Assembly: GCA_029865825.1 (NCBI GenBank)
Contig: JARXAQ010000017.1
Coordinates: 1 to 54,539, forward strand
Direction of reading: 5' to 3'
DNA from: Rhizobium sp.
GTDB taxonomy: Bacteria; Pseudomonadota; Alphaproteobacteria; Rhizobiales; Rhizobiaceae
DNA: 54,539 nucleotides
Positions 17,234 to 25,582 of the stretch are shown in pieces (the stretch's first letter is position 1; the number at the start of each line of letters is the position of its first letter). Below the pieces are notes generated by a model. It had not been told where the DNA came from. It was given only the letters and a program-made list of their open reading frames with translations, and made no database searches. The position numbers and the translations under genes were made by a program.

Positions 17234-18001
17234 ATGTCAGGAAGCTGCAAAGATTGCCGAGAGGGAGCGGGGTTCGCTCTGCCCTTTTCCATGGCGTTCC
17301 AGCCCATCGTGGATATCAGGACAGGCTGCGTATTTGCGCATGAAGCGCTTGTTCGTGGGCAGAACGGTGAGGGGGCTTTAACGGTGCTCGAGAAAGTTAA
17401 CGCGGAAAACCGGTACGCGTTCGATCAGCAATGCAGAGTTAATGCCATCGAGTTGGCGTCCAAACTCTTTGAGCCCACCGATAATGCCAAGCTGTCGATC
17501 AACTTCATGCCAAATGCTGTATACGAACCGCGTGCTTGCATTCGCGTGACCCTCGCTGCAGCAATGAAGACTGGATTTCCTCTCGACCGGATCATTTTTG
17601 AGTTCACCGAAAACGAGCAGTTGGACACGAAGCATCTGCTTCATATTCTGCGAACCTACCGTGACATGGGGTTCAAGACAGCGATTGATGACTTCGGCGC
17701 CGGTCATTCCGGTTTGAACCTGCTTGCGCATTTTCAACCTGACATTGTCAAGCTCGATATGGATCTCATCCGCAACATCAATATCGACAACATCAAGCGT
17801 ACCATCGTCAAGCACACGCTCCATATGTTGGAAGATTTGGCAATTACGCCGCTTTGCGAGGGAGTTGAAACGGCCGAGGAATTGAAAGTTTTGAGAGACC
17901 TCGGAGTGCACCTGGTACAAGGTTATGTACTTGCCAAGCCAAGCTTTGAAGCCCTGTCCGAGCCTGCGGACATTAAAAAGTTACTCAAAAAGGCTGCGTA
18001 G
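17234..18001 (+). CDS. Stand-alone EAL-domain cyclic-di-GMP phosphodiesterase
   Basis: The 255-residue protein is essentially one EAL domain: HEALVRG near residue 37, EFTENEQL, AIDDFGAGHSGLNLLA, VKLDMDLIRNI and CEGVETAEEL, ending with LVQGYVLAKP. All the usual metal and catalytic residues can be seen, so hydrolysis of cyclic-di-GMP to pGpG is predicted. The N-terminus has a CKDC pair of cysteines just before the fold. No sensor domain or membrane segment exists; similar short EAL proteins are often partners of photoreceptors or receivers. The neighbouring HWE/receiver cassette makes a functional link plausible but unproven. Confidence 0.93.
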   Translation: MSGSCKDCREGAGFALPFSMAFQPIVDIRTGCVFAHEALVRGQNGEGALTVLEKVNAENRYAFDQQCRVNAIELASKLFEPTDNAKLSINFMPNAVYEPRACIRVTLAAAMKTGFPLDRIIFEFTENEQLDTKHLLHILRTYRDMGFKTAIDDFGAGHSGLNLLAHFQPDIVKLDMDLIRNINIDNIKRTIVKHTLHMLEDLAITPLCEGVETAEELKVLRDLGVHLVQGYVLAKPSFEALSEPADIKKLLKKAA

Positions 18002-18061
18002 AAAGTAACTATGAGGGCGCAGCGAACGACTTGCTTCCGCAGCCGCGTCACTGCTATTCAA

Positions 18062-18340
18062 TTACACCTTTTCGTAGGTGAACGAGGTCAGCAGCGTTGT
18101 CACGAAGTTGCTGGCCTTTTCCTTGACCAGAACTTCCGTCCACTCGTCCGTGCCTCGAAGCACCAGGCCGCTGTAGATGCTGTCTACAGCGGTCTCCTCG
18201 ATCCGCTTGACCTGCGATCTGAATGCTGACGCGTCACCAGTCATGTACATATCGCGCACGACCACTCTGAGAATCTCTTGAATGGCGATCTGCCAGGCCG
18301 TGTTGATTGCCTGAAGTTCCGCTGCTGCTTCTTGCGTCAT
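18062..18340 (-). CDS. Hypothetical protein (92 aa)
   Basis: I chose the ATG at 18340 because AGGAG lies six bases upstream; longer frames lack a site. The product (MTQEAAAELQAINTAWQIAI, later VDSIYSGLVLRGTDEWTEV) is helical and soluble with no signal peptide. I do not recognise it. It lies just downstream of the cold-shock gene on the same strand, but behind that gene's terminator. Confidence 0.55.
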   Translation of the reverse strand: MTQEAAAELQAINTAWQIAIQEILRVVVRDMYMTGDASAFRSQVKRIEETAVDSIYSGLVLRGTDEWTEVLVKEKASNFVTTLLTSFTYEKV

Positions 18341-18383
18341 AAAGGCTCCTGTATGCAGTCCGGTGTCGGCTGCGAGTGAGGCA

Positions 18384-18413
18384 TAAAAAAAGGCCAGGCA
18401 AATTGCCTGACCT
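18384..18413 (-). terminator. Rho-independent terminator of the cold-shock gene
   Basis: A 10-bp stem (18391-18400 with 18404-18413, one G-U pair) and a 3-base loop are followed, on the minus strand, by a run of T residues (A run at 18385-18391 on the plus strand). It lies about 65 bases after the csp stop codon. Confidence 0.75.
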
Positions 18414-18477
18414 TCGTTGGTCTCGAGCTCCCACCCTGCCAGCATCCGTGGCCAGAGGAAAGCAGATCCTTGATGTA

Positions 18478-18687
18478 TCAGGCGGCCTGAAGATTGCAGG
18501 CCGACATCTTGCCCGACTTGTTGTCTCGCTCCATGTCGTAGCCGATCTTCTGGCCTTCAACTATTTCGCGCATACCAGCGCGTTCGACAGCCGAGATGTG
18601 GACGAATGCGTCCGGGCCGCCGTTGTCAGGCTGAATGAAGCCGAAGCCCTTGGTGGAATTAAACCATTTTACTGTGCCAGTGGTCAT
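18478..18687 (-). CDS. Cold-shock protein, CspA family
   Basis: A 69-residue single cold-shock domain with both RNA-binding motifs: KGFGFI (RNP1) and FVHIS (RNP2), after the standard start MTTGTVKWFNSTKGFGFIQP. It is an RNA/ssDNA chaperone acting in the cytoplasm. The ATG at 18687 has AAAGGG upstream. Much longer in-frame extensions to 18804 are only the untranslated leader. A rho-independent hairpin follows. Confidence 0.95.
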   Translation of the reverse strand: MTTGTVKWFNSTKGFGFIQPDNGGPDAFVHISAVERAGMREIVEGQKIGYDMERDNKSGKMSACNLQAA

Positions 18688-19199
18688 GATGAACCCTTTC
18701 TTAGAAATAGATAAAGCCACCGCGCTAATGCGCAGCGGATGGTGATAGCGATGCTTTAAAGGGAGGGTTCGTTCAGGGCGCGGTGCCACACGCGCGATAA
18801 CCAAAGCTCAGCAAGAAAATATCGGTAGCTAACTGGTAGCACTTATCGCTTCGAAGGTCAATCTTTGATTTTCCCGGTGCTCTGATCTTCAGTCAAAGGT
18901 GTAATTGTTCTGTGTGCAACCTATTCCATTTTTTAGCCAGTTCCTAAGCTGTCACAACCTAAGTCAGTAATAACGGGCCATGGTAGATGTGATTTTGTTG
19001 AGCCAACTGCGTCTTCTATGGAAACGCATAAACAAGCGAATGTCTAACAGGCGGCGGATGACCTCGTTCGCCCCGCAGGCTACGAGACGCAAAGGAAGGT
19101 CGTTGTCCTGAAGGGGATTTGTCTCCGACAAATCACATAGTCTCCGTTTGTATAATCAGATAGACTGACTGGTGAACATGAGGCTTTGGGGAGGGGGCA
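18688..19199. other. Intergenic region, no recognisable gene
   Basis: Contains the csp leader and promoter (minus strand) and the promoter of the B12-binding-like gene (plus strand). Nothing else is recognised. Confidence 0.5.
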
Positions 19200-20129
19200 A
19201 TGTGCGCGAAAGACAACAGAGAGGTTCAAAGACAGCGTGTTGCTTTTGCCGACAAGCCCTTCTCTGATGCCAGGCTTGGTGCCGCTTACCAACGGTCGTC
19301 GATGGCTCCGGCACAACGTAGCCTCCTTGTATCCGCCATCATAGCTCGCGTGCCAAGCCGGATCGGCCACCGCATTTCCCGAAACGAGCTCCTTGGCGAA
19401 GTAACGGCGGCAGCCGGTATCGACATTGTCCATCGTTTCCCCGAGTTGCATGAGGAAGCGGCAAAAAACGCGCGCTGGCGCGAAGCCGTGGCCTTGCGCG
19501 CCCGATTGACTTCCGCGCTCTTCCACAATGATCCTCATCAGTGCCGTGAGATTGGGGACCGCCTGGTATCCAGCGAACTTTCACTTCAGACGCTGGCCAC
19601 CATGCTTTTCTGGCCTGTTGCGACGCAGTTGTGGCAACTGTCAGTTACTGGGAATGAAAGTCACGCTCAAATGGCGATCGCCACTGTCAGGCTTGCCAGG
19701 CTGATTGGACGCATCGTTGACGACCAGGCTGTCTCTAAAAGTCTGGCAGGTGGTGAGCGTCGACTATTCATCGCCCGAACGGAGGGTACGGTACACGCGC
19801 TCGGCGTCTCGGTCGTGTCAGCGATATTCCAGAAGATGGGATGGAGCGTGGAGGGCGAGATTTGTTTGAGAAAAGCTACCGACCTGGACCAAGTGGTTGA
19901 GCAGTCGTCTTGCAGTATGATTGCTGTCTCCGTCGGTGACCTTCATGCCCTGCCAACCTGTCGGCAGGCAATTAGGCGAGTTCGAAAGGTGTTCCCGCGG
20001 TCGCCAGTGAAAATTGCGATTGGTGGACCAGCTGCACTACAAAACAGTAAGTCCTTCAGGACTATTGCCGCCGACTATTTCGCCGGATCGACATTCGATG
20101 TCATGCGCTTAGCACGCAGTGGTGCCTGA
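19200..20129 (+). CDS. B12-binding-like domain regulator
   Basis: The 309-residue protein has a helical N-terminal half and, from about residue 180, a Rossmann-like fold resembling the cobalamin-binding domain: RRLFIARTEGTVHALGVSVV, then a strand-helix repeat with MIAVSVGDLHAL and IAIGGPAAL. Residues VHALG occupy the place of the DxHxxG cobalamin loop, so a histidine is retained but the aspartate is not. Relatives with this layout include the PpaA/AerR and SCHIC-type regulators that bind cobalamin or heme and couple light or redox to transcription. A strong GGAGGGGG site precedes the ATG. No photosynthesis genes are seen, so the output must be something else. The family call is moderate. Confidence 0.65.
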   Translation: MCAKDNREVQRQRVAFADKPFSDARLGAAYQRSSMAPAQRSLLVSAIIARVPSRIGHRISRNELLGEVTAAAGIDIVHRFPELHEEAAKNARWREAVALRARLTSALFHNDPHQCREIGDRLVSSELSLQTLATMLFWPVATQLWQLSVTGNESHAQMAIATVRLARLIGRIVDDQAVSKSLAGGERRLFIARTEGTVHALGVSVVSAIFQKMGWSVEGEICLRKATDLDQVVEQSSCSMIAVSVGDLHALPTCRQAIRRVRKVFPRSPVKIAIGGPAALQNSKSFRTIAADYFAGSTFDVMRLARSGA

Positions 20130-20311
20130 GTTCACGGAACCCCGATTGCAACAATTTGTCGGTCACCTCACAAGCCTCGGTCGGAGAACGCCTCTGAACG
20201 GGGCTGCATTAGGTGCTGTGGTTTGGTCAGCACTTGGTCCCTTGCTCCGAGAACTACCTACCTCGCCAATTCGCAGATGGTCCTCCGGTCTCCGTTGCGC
20301 CATCCACCCTG

Positions 20312-20980
20312 TTAAGCAACCAGTCCCTGGCGGATCGTCTTCGCAATGAAGCTGAGCCTGTTTGTTGCGCCCATCTTCTTCATGCCTGATTGAATGTAAT
20401 CATTGACGGTGTACTCGGACAGGCTGAGGATTACCGCCACCTCCGGCGAGGTTTTGCCCTCGGAGACCCACCGAGCTATCTCCAGTTCCCGCCTGCTTAA
20501 GATCACAGGCTCGATATCAGCCGTGATGCGGGCGAGGGAAAGTGCCGCATCCATATCATGCGAGCAATTAGAGGCGTTTTCTGCGTCCGTGGGGAGCGAG
20601 ACTACGATATAGGTTGCGCTCAACAGGAGCGGATGGGTAACGTATCGGAGGGCCACGTTGTCGCCGAGGCGCACAATGGTGGGACCATCGAACCTTGCTC
20701 CCGCGTGTGACAGTAGCCGTCGCCACTGGACCCCCAGCGCAAAGCTGGCGCCAGCATCTAAAAGCAGACTGTCTGGATCCCCACCTTCATCCCACCCATA
20801 GATCAGGTCGTTGACGTCTTGCGTGTCACAGCACTGGTGTTCGTAGATCGCCAATGTTGAGGCATGCCAGCGCCTTGCCACCCTGTTGATGCGCTCGTAC
20901 AGATTTAGGCTGGCATCGGACCGTGCGTTGTCCTCTTCTGTGGGAAAAGTGCTGTTGGTATGCGAACCCGAAATGGTCAT
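20312..20980 (-). CDS. LuxR-family transcriptional regulator
   Basis: A 222-residue protein with a C-terminal LuxR/GerE helix-turn-helix: LSRRELEIARWVSEGKTS, then EVAVILSLSEYTVNDYIQ and KKMGATNRLSFIAKTI. The N-terminal ~150 residues could be an autoinducer-type sensor domain but show no invariant AHL-pocket pattern I can confirm. I chose the ATG at 20980 because GGAGAGG lies immediately upstream; the open frame continues to 21223 without a site. It converges with the B12-binding-like gene. No luxI-type synthase is nearby, so it may be an orphan regulator. Confidence 0.85.
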   Translation of the reverse strand: MTISGSHTNSTFPTEEDNARSDASLNLYERINRVARRWHASTLAIYEHQCCDTQDVNDLIYGWDEGGDPDSLLLDAGASFALGVQWRRLLSHAGARFDGPTIVRLGDNVALRYVTHPLLLSATYIVVSLPTDAENASNCSHDMDAALSLARITADIEPVILSRRELEIARWVSEGKTSPEVAVILSLSEYTVNDYIQSGMKKMGATNRLSFIAKTIRQGLVA

Positions 20981-22020
20981 GCCTCTCCAGCCCCCTAGAA
21001 GTTGGTGATTGTGCTTTATGTCATCGGTGTCAGTATGAGCCTGTTCCGAGGGGACAGGGTTTTCTTGAAGGCACTTGGCCATAGAAAACATCTGCGGCGG
21101 CGAGCCTGTCCCCTCGGGCCCTAAATTGGGCCACCTAACTGGCTTCACGGAGCGTGCTCCAAGACGTGCGGCGGCTATTTCTTGGATGCCACGCAAACAG
21201 ACCGTGAAATCGTTTAGGCACACAAAGTGTCAGATTTATTTTACAGGTGTTCCACCAACTATTTGGTGAAACCCCAAAAAAATTTAGGCGCAACAAAATC
21301 AAATCTTGGGCTTAGCTGTATTCGTCGGGAACGTTCGCTGAGAACCGGCGAGGCATTCTTTAAGTGTGCGACATTACGAGCTGATTTTGTAATATCGTTC
21401 AGTCGAGCTACCGCATTTTGGACTCTCTACACGTTGCCTCGACCTAACATCGGTGCAGATTGTTCAATCTACCGTATTAATCCCCACAAATATAGGTTGC
21501 GAATAGATTGAGTGTAGACTCTGTCTAGAAGTAAGTTAAGGCGGACTCGCGGTCCTATTCGGCTTGGAAAGGACGACCACTGGCTGCTGGCCGTCGCGGA
21601 TGTGCTCTACGCCAGCGCATCCCATGTTTGATTGAATGCATTTTTGCCTCATGGTTCAGGCTGAAGCAGCCTCGCTCGAGCAGATCTAAAACTTCTTCTC
21701 GTTCCATAATTATGCCTACGCCTCAGGATTGCGCATCGTCAGTCAATTAGCAGATTAGGCAGTGGCGACAGCGGTTCACATCCCTTCAAGGCGAAGAAAC
21801 CAGTTCGGTATAGGGCTTGTCCCATGCCAAATGCGGTCAGCCCTAAACGGCAGCTTCGCGCCTTCATATCGGCCTTTGGGCATATCCTGTCGTTTGCCCG
21901 AAACCTGCCGGTCCGCTCGCCTAGTCTGCAAAGCGCCAAAAGAAGCCGGATCATTTCCGTAGGGAACGGCGGCTTCGTAAGAGCTTCACTGCTGGATGCA
22001 CCGATATCTGGTAAACTCGC
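20981..22020. other. Long intergenic region without a supported gene
   Basis: About 1 kb holding the LuxR-gene promoter with a 13-bp inverted repeat (annotated separately). A 50-codon minus-strand frame (21555-21707, ATG start, weak ribosome site) exists but is not convincing. The rest shows no coding pattern I trust. Confidence 0.45.
21046..21117. promoter_or_regulatory. 13-bp inverted repeat upstream of the LuxR gene
   Basis: CCGAGGGGACAGG at 21046-21058 is repeated as its exact reverse complement at 21105-21117, 46 bases apart, 66-137 bases upstream of the LuxR start at 20980. A looped operator or a paired binding site for a regulator is possible. The left arm sits within CTGT-N8-GACAG, itself a partial dyad. 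Confidence 0.4.
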
Positions 22021-22041
22021 ATGCCGAACAGGGATGATTTT

Positions 22042-22686
22042 ATGGCAAAACAAGACCGAGAGACGCATTGGCAAGGGGTATACACTACCAAGTCTGACAC
22101 CGAAGTCAGTTGGTATGAAGAGACCCCGGACCTATCGCTGACACTGCTGCATGAAGCGGGACTGATATCAGGAATGTCAGTAATTGACATTGGTGGTGGT
22201 GCGTCGCGGTTGGTAGATGCGCTAGTGGAAGCCGGTCAGGCCCACGTTAGCGTCCTTGATCTTTCTAGCGTGGCCCTCGAGGCAGCCAAGTTCCGACTGG
22301 CAGACACGGCTCATGTGCAATGGGTTGTATCGGATGTGACCGTATGGACGCCTGACCGCGAGTATGATCTCTGGCATGATCGGGCTGCCTTCCATTTTCT
22401 GACAACAACCGTCGATCAGCAAGCCTATGTTCGCGTGCTGGCACGGGCTCTCAAATTCGGTGGCAAAGCCGTGATCGGCACCTTCGCAATGGATGGACCA
22501 GAGAAATGCAGCAGCCTGCCTGTTGTCCGTTACGATCCGGAGAGCTTGCAAGCTGTTCTTGGGGAACAGTTTAGGCTCGCTGCGACGCGGCGGCATGAAC
22601 ACACAACCCCTTGGGGGACGGTGCAGAAATTCCAGTTTAGCACTTTTGAAAAGGTCGGAGGCGAAGCTCCCGGCCATCAGCTTTAA
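22042..22686 (+). CDS. Class I SAM-dependent methyltransferase
   Basis: The product (214 residues from the ATG at 22042; an ATG at 22021 would add seven) has the methyltransferase motif I VIDIGGGASRLVDAL, the acidic loop SVLDLSSVAL, motif II-like DLWHDRAAFHFLT and a late strand GGKAVIGTFA. The N-terminus HWQGVYTTKSDTEVSWYEE is typical of a widespread family of small cytoplasmic methyltransferases related to the thiopurine/tellurite group. The substrate is unknown. It is a single gene adjoining the mobile-element region. Confidence 0.88.
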   Translation: MAKQDRETHWQGVYTTKSDTEVSWYEETPDLSLTLLHEAGLISGMSVIDIGGGASRLVDALVEAGQAHVSVLDLSSVALEAAKFRLADTAHVQWVVSDVTVWTPDREYDLWHDRAAFHFLTTTVDQQAYVRVLARALKFGGKAVIGTFAMDGPEKCSSLPVVRYDPESLQAVLGEQFRLAATRRHEHTTPWGTVQKFQFSTFEKVGGEAPGHQL

Positions 22687-23241
22687 TCCCACAGCGATAG
22701 TCTGCTTCGGGCCAAATCCAGTCGTTCGCTGCACTCTGGAAGAACGGCAGCGATGCGCCATCATTGAAGTCGTTCCGAGTAGAGGCTCATCTCCTAAAGG
22801 CTGCCCGTCCGCTCACGGCCCCAAATCTCACATTGCGTCACCGGAGGCGAATGTCCGGTTTTGGCGCACAGGCGACGTGACACCGCCATCGTTGGATGTC
22901 CGCTTTCGAGCGCCTCAGGGTATAGCCCCTACGACCGACTTGGTGAAGGGTTTCGGGTGCCGTCAGGCGTACGAAAGCCTCTCATGCAGGAACCCGCGGT
23001 CGGCATTCTCTGCGCTATGGGGTTTTGTGGATTGTCGCTTCCAGCGGGCGGCCAATCGCAGCGCCAGTTGCCAGTCCCGGCGCTTCGAGGACGGGGATTG
23101 AAGGTATAGTTCTCCGGATTTTCGGACTGAATGAGCGCACGTTTGCCGCGCTGAATGCCCTCGCCATAGGGACTGGCACAGCCCTCCCCGTTGGCCAGCT
23201 CTGCGATGAGTAGACCATATGAATGGATCGACCATGCCGGG
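22687..23241. other. Flank of the IS91-type element, no supported gene
   Basis: Non-coding DNA between the methyltransferase gene and the transposase stop. One end of the IS91-like element must lie in this stretch, but I could not identify it. Confidence 0.4.
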
Positions 23242-24435
23242 TCATGACGCACTCTCCCGGTTCGTTGCTGTCTCGTCTGGTGGTCCACGCGGTTGCCGCC
23301 AGCGCTTGAGCACTTCGATGACGACCATCCGTCCACCGCAGCATTGGCATGGCGGCCGGATGTCGGTCGGTTCGTCGTCCGCCTCGTCAGGGGGCGGCGG
23401 GGCAGCATTGAGGAGCTCGCGGGCACGAGCGATGCTGGTCTTTCGAGAACTGCCGGCGAGCAGGCCGTAATGCCGGATGCGGTGGAAGCCGCGCGGCAAG
23501 ACATGGAGCAGGAAACGGCGGATGAACTCGTCGACCGCGAGCGTCATGACCTGCTGCCGATCGCAGCCGTCACGGCGGTAATTCTTGTAGCGGAAGGTGA
23601 CGTCCGTTTTGTCGAACGCGATCAGGCGACTGTTCGAGATGGCGACCCGGTGCGTGTAGCGCGACAGATAGGCAAGCACTGCTTCCGGCCCCGCAAAGGG
23701 CGGCTTGGCATAGACGATCCAGCTCTTCCTGCGGACTGGCGATAGGTATCTTACAAATGCCCGGCGATCAGCCAGAGGCGTAGCCGAACCGAAGAAGGCG
23801 AGCCGCCCGGCATCGTAGAATTGGAGCAGCCGTGTCAGGAACAAGCGTCGGAATAGCTTGCCGAGCACACGAACCGGCAGGAGGAATGCCGGACGTGACG
23901 ATATCCAGCGTGATCCATCGAGCGCGATGCCACCACCTGGCACGATCATGTGAACATGGGGATGATGGGTCATGGCCGATCCCCATGTGTGCAGGACGGC
24001 AGTGATGCCGATGCGCGCGCCGAGATGCTGCGGATCGGCAGCGATTGTCAGCATCGTCTCGGATGCGGCCTTAAAGAGCAGATCGTAAACCAGCGCCTTG
24101 TTGTGGAAGGCAATGGCGGCGACCTCGGCTGGCAATGTGAAGACGACGTGGAAGTATCCGACAGGCAGGAGATCGGCCTCCCGTTCGGCAAGCCATGTGC
24201 GTGCAGCGGCGCCCTGGCACTTCGGGCAGTGCCGGTTGCGGCAGGAATTGTAGGCGATGCGCCACTCTCCACAATCCTGGCAGGCCTCGACATGTCCGCC
24301 CAGTGCCGCTGTGCGGCAGTGCTCGACCGCCGACATAACCTTGAGCTGGCTCAAGCTGAGATGTCCCGTATGGACTTTGCGATAGTTCGGCCCTGCAGCA
24401 CGGAAGATATCGGCGACCTCGATCGAGGTACGCAT
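23242..24435 (-). CDS. IS91-family transposase
   Basis: A 397-residue HUH-type transposase. The N-terminal zinc ribbon shows CRNRHCPKCQ (preceded by CQDC), and the HUH metal site is HHPHVHMIVPGGG. The presumed catalytic tyrosine region follows with LSRYTHRVAISNSRL. The gene begins four bases after the recombinase stop. The C-terminus ends with PPCQCCGGRMVV, a second cysteine motif. The frame is intact, so the transposase could be active. Confidence 0.92.
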   Translation of the reverse strand: MRTSIEVADIFRAAGPNYRKVHTGHLSLSQLKVMSAVEHCRTAALGGHVEACQDCGEWRIAYNSCRNRHCPKCQGAAARTWLAEREADLLPVGYFHVVFTLPAEVAAIAFHNKALVYDLLFKAASETMLTIAADPQHLGARIGITAVLHTWGSAMTHHPHVHMIVPGGGIALDGSRWISSRPAFLLPVRVLGKLFRRLFLTRLLQFYDAGRLAFFGSATPLADRRAFVRYLSPVRRKSWIVYAKPPFAGPEAVLAYLSRYTHRVAISNSRLIAFDKTDVTFRYKNYRRDGCDRQQVMTLAVDEFIRRFLLHVLPRGFHRIRHYGLLAGSSRKTSIARARELLNAAPPPPDEADDEPTDIRPPCQCCGGRMVVIEVLKRWRQPRGPPDETATNRESAS

Positions 24436-24439
24436 GGGT

Positions 24440-25345
24440 TCAGCCGTCGGGCGTTTTTCCTTCCATCAGCGCCATCAGCCGATCAAGAGGTCCGGCGACC
24501 GCGTGAATGGTCCGGGTGGAGACCTTCGCATAGAGAGCCGTCGTCTCCAGCTTGCTATGTCCGAGCAGAACCTGGATGACACGGATATCGGTGCCATCCT
24601 CCAGAAGATGGGTAGCAAAGCTGTGCCTCAAGGTATGCGGGCTGACGCGCTTGTGGATGCCGGCAACATCGGCAGCTTCCTGAACCGCGCGATGAAGTTG
24701 CCGCGACGAGATCGGATCGGTGCGGCTACGCCCCGGAAACAGCCAGCCGTGAGGCAGCATCACGCCGCGCCGCTTTCCTTCGCGCCACCAAAGCCGCAGC
24801 AGTTCGAGAAGCTGCGGAGAAAGCATGGCATTGCGATCCTTGCGTCCCTTGCCTTGTTCAACCCGGATCAGCATGCGTTTGGAGTCGATGTCATCGACCT
24901 TGAGATGGGCGACCTCGGAGACGCGCAAGCCCGCACCATAGGCCACACCGAGGGCGGCCTTGTATTTGATGCCAGGTGCCGCCTCCAGTAGGCGGGCAGC
25001 TTCCTCAATACTGAGCACGTCCGGTAGCTTGCGCGGATTGCGCGTTATCACCAGCGCTCGCGCCAGATCCCGCCGCTTCAGCGTCACCGTGAACAGAAAG
25101 CGTAGCGCCGAAACCGTGCTGTTGATCGTCGCAGGACCTACGCCGTTCTCATGCTGATGCAACTGGAAACGTCGTATGTCCTGGACCGTCGCGGTGTCCG
25201 GGGCACGCCCAAGAAACGTAGCGAAGCGCTGAACGTGACGGATGTAGTCCTGCCGAGTGTGAGATCCCAACCCTCGCATCAGCATGTCTTCCTGCATGCG
25301 CTGGCGGAGCGGTATGGTCGGGGCATCGTGATGAAAGCTGGCCAT
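24440..25345 (-). CDS. Tyrosine recombinase associated with the IS91 element
   Basis: The 301-residue protein is a XerC/D-like tyrosine recombinase: an N-terminal SAM-like domain (TRQDYIRHVQRFATFLGR), then the catalytic Arg in YGAGLRVSEVAHLK, HTLRHSFATHLLEDG, and VLLGHSKLETTALYAKVS with the terminal Tyr. All catalytic residues are present. Such genes routinely precede the IS91 transposase in the rhizobial versions of the element; their role in transposition is not settled. Confidence 0.9.
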   Translation of the reverse strand: MASFHHDAPTIPLRQRMQEDMLMRGLGSHTRQDYIRHVQRFATFLGRAPDTATVQDIRRFQLHQHENGVGPATINSTVSALRFLFTVTLKRRDLARALVITRNPRKLPDVLSIEEAARLLEAAPGIKYKAALGVAYGAGLRVSEVAHLKVDDIDSKRMLIRVEQGKGRKDRNAMLSPQLLELLRLWWREGKRRGVMLPHGWLFPGRSRTDPISSRQLHRAVQEAADVAGIHKRVSPHTLRHSFATHLLEDGTDIRVIQVLLGHSKLETTALYAKVSTRTIHAVAGPLDRLMALMEGKTPDG

Positions 25346-25582
25346 TGAACGTTCCTCTCGTTGAAGGGAACGTCATGGTCAGCCAACACCAACAGCCTGC
25401 CTAGAACCTCAGATAATCATGCGAAACTCGCCGCGCACGCCCTCACGCGTAGCGGGTTCGTGCATGACGGCGCGAAGCTGCCCTGCGGTCATCACTGCAG
25501 TCGGCCCTAAGCATGCGTAATCGGGCGGTCCCACAAGAGGCAAGCTCCTAGTACAATCCCGGTGCAACCGAGATGAAGGGAG
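25346..25582. other. Non-coding left flank of the IS110 transposase
   Basis: About 240 bases between the IS91 recombinase start and the IS110 transposase. In the IS110 group the left non-coding end encodes the bridge RNA that guides recombination, so this segment is a candidate; I could not fold it reliably. Confidence 0.4.
25349..25373. repeat. Hairpin just upstream of the IS91 recombinase start
   Basis: ACGTTCC (25349-25355) pairs with GGAACGT (25367-25373) across an 11-base loop. It could be an IS91-end hairpin or an operator. Confidence 0.4.

Larger units (their letters stand above)
23242..25345 (-). mobile_element. IS91-family element (coding part)
   Basis: Two adjacent minus-strand genes, a tyrosine recombinase and an IS91 HUH transposase only 4 bases apart, form the standard two-gene body of IS91-type elements from rhizobia. 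The element moves by rolling-circle replication and has no terminal inverted repeats, so the exact ends were not located. Confidence 0.8.

Noticed and set aside
21555-21707. 50-codon minus-strand frame with ATG start
   Set aside because: Weak ribosome-binding site and no family resemblance; could be a real small protein but is not supported.
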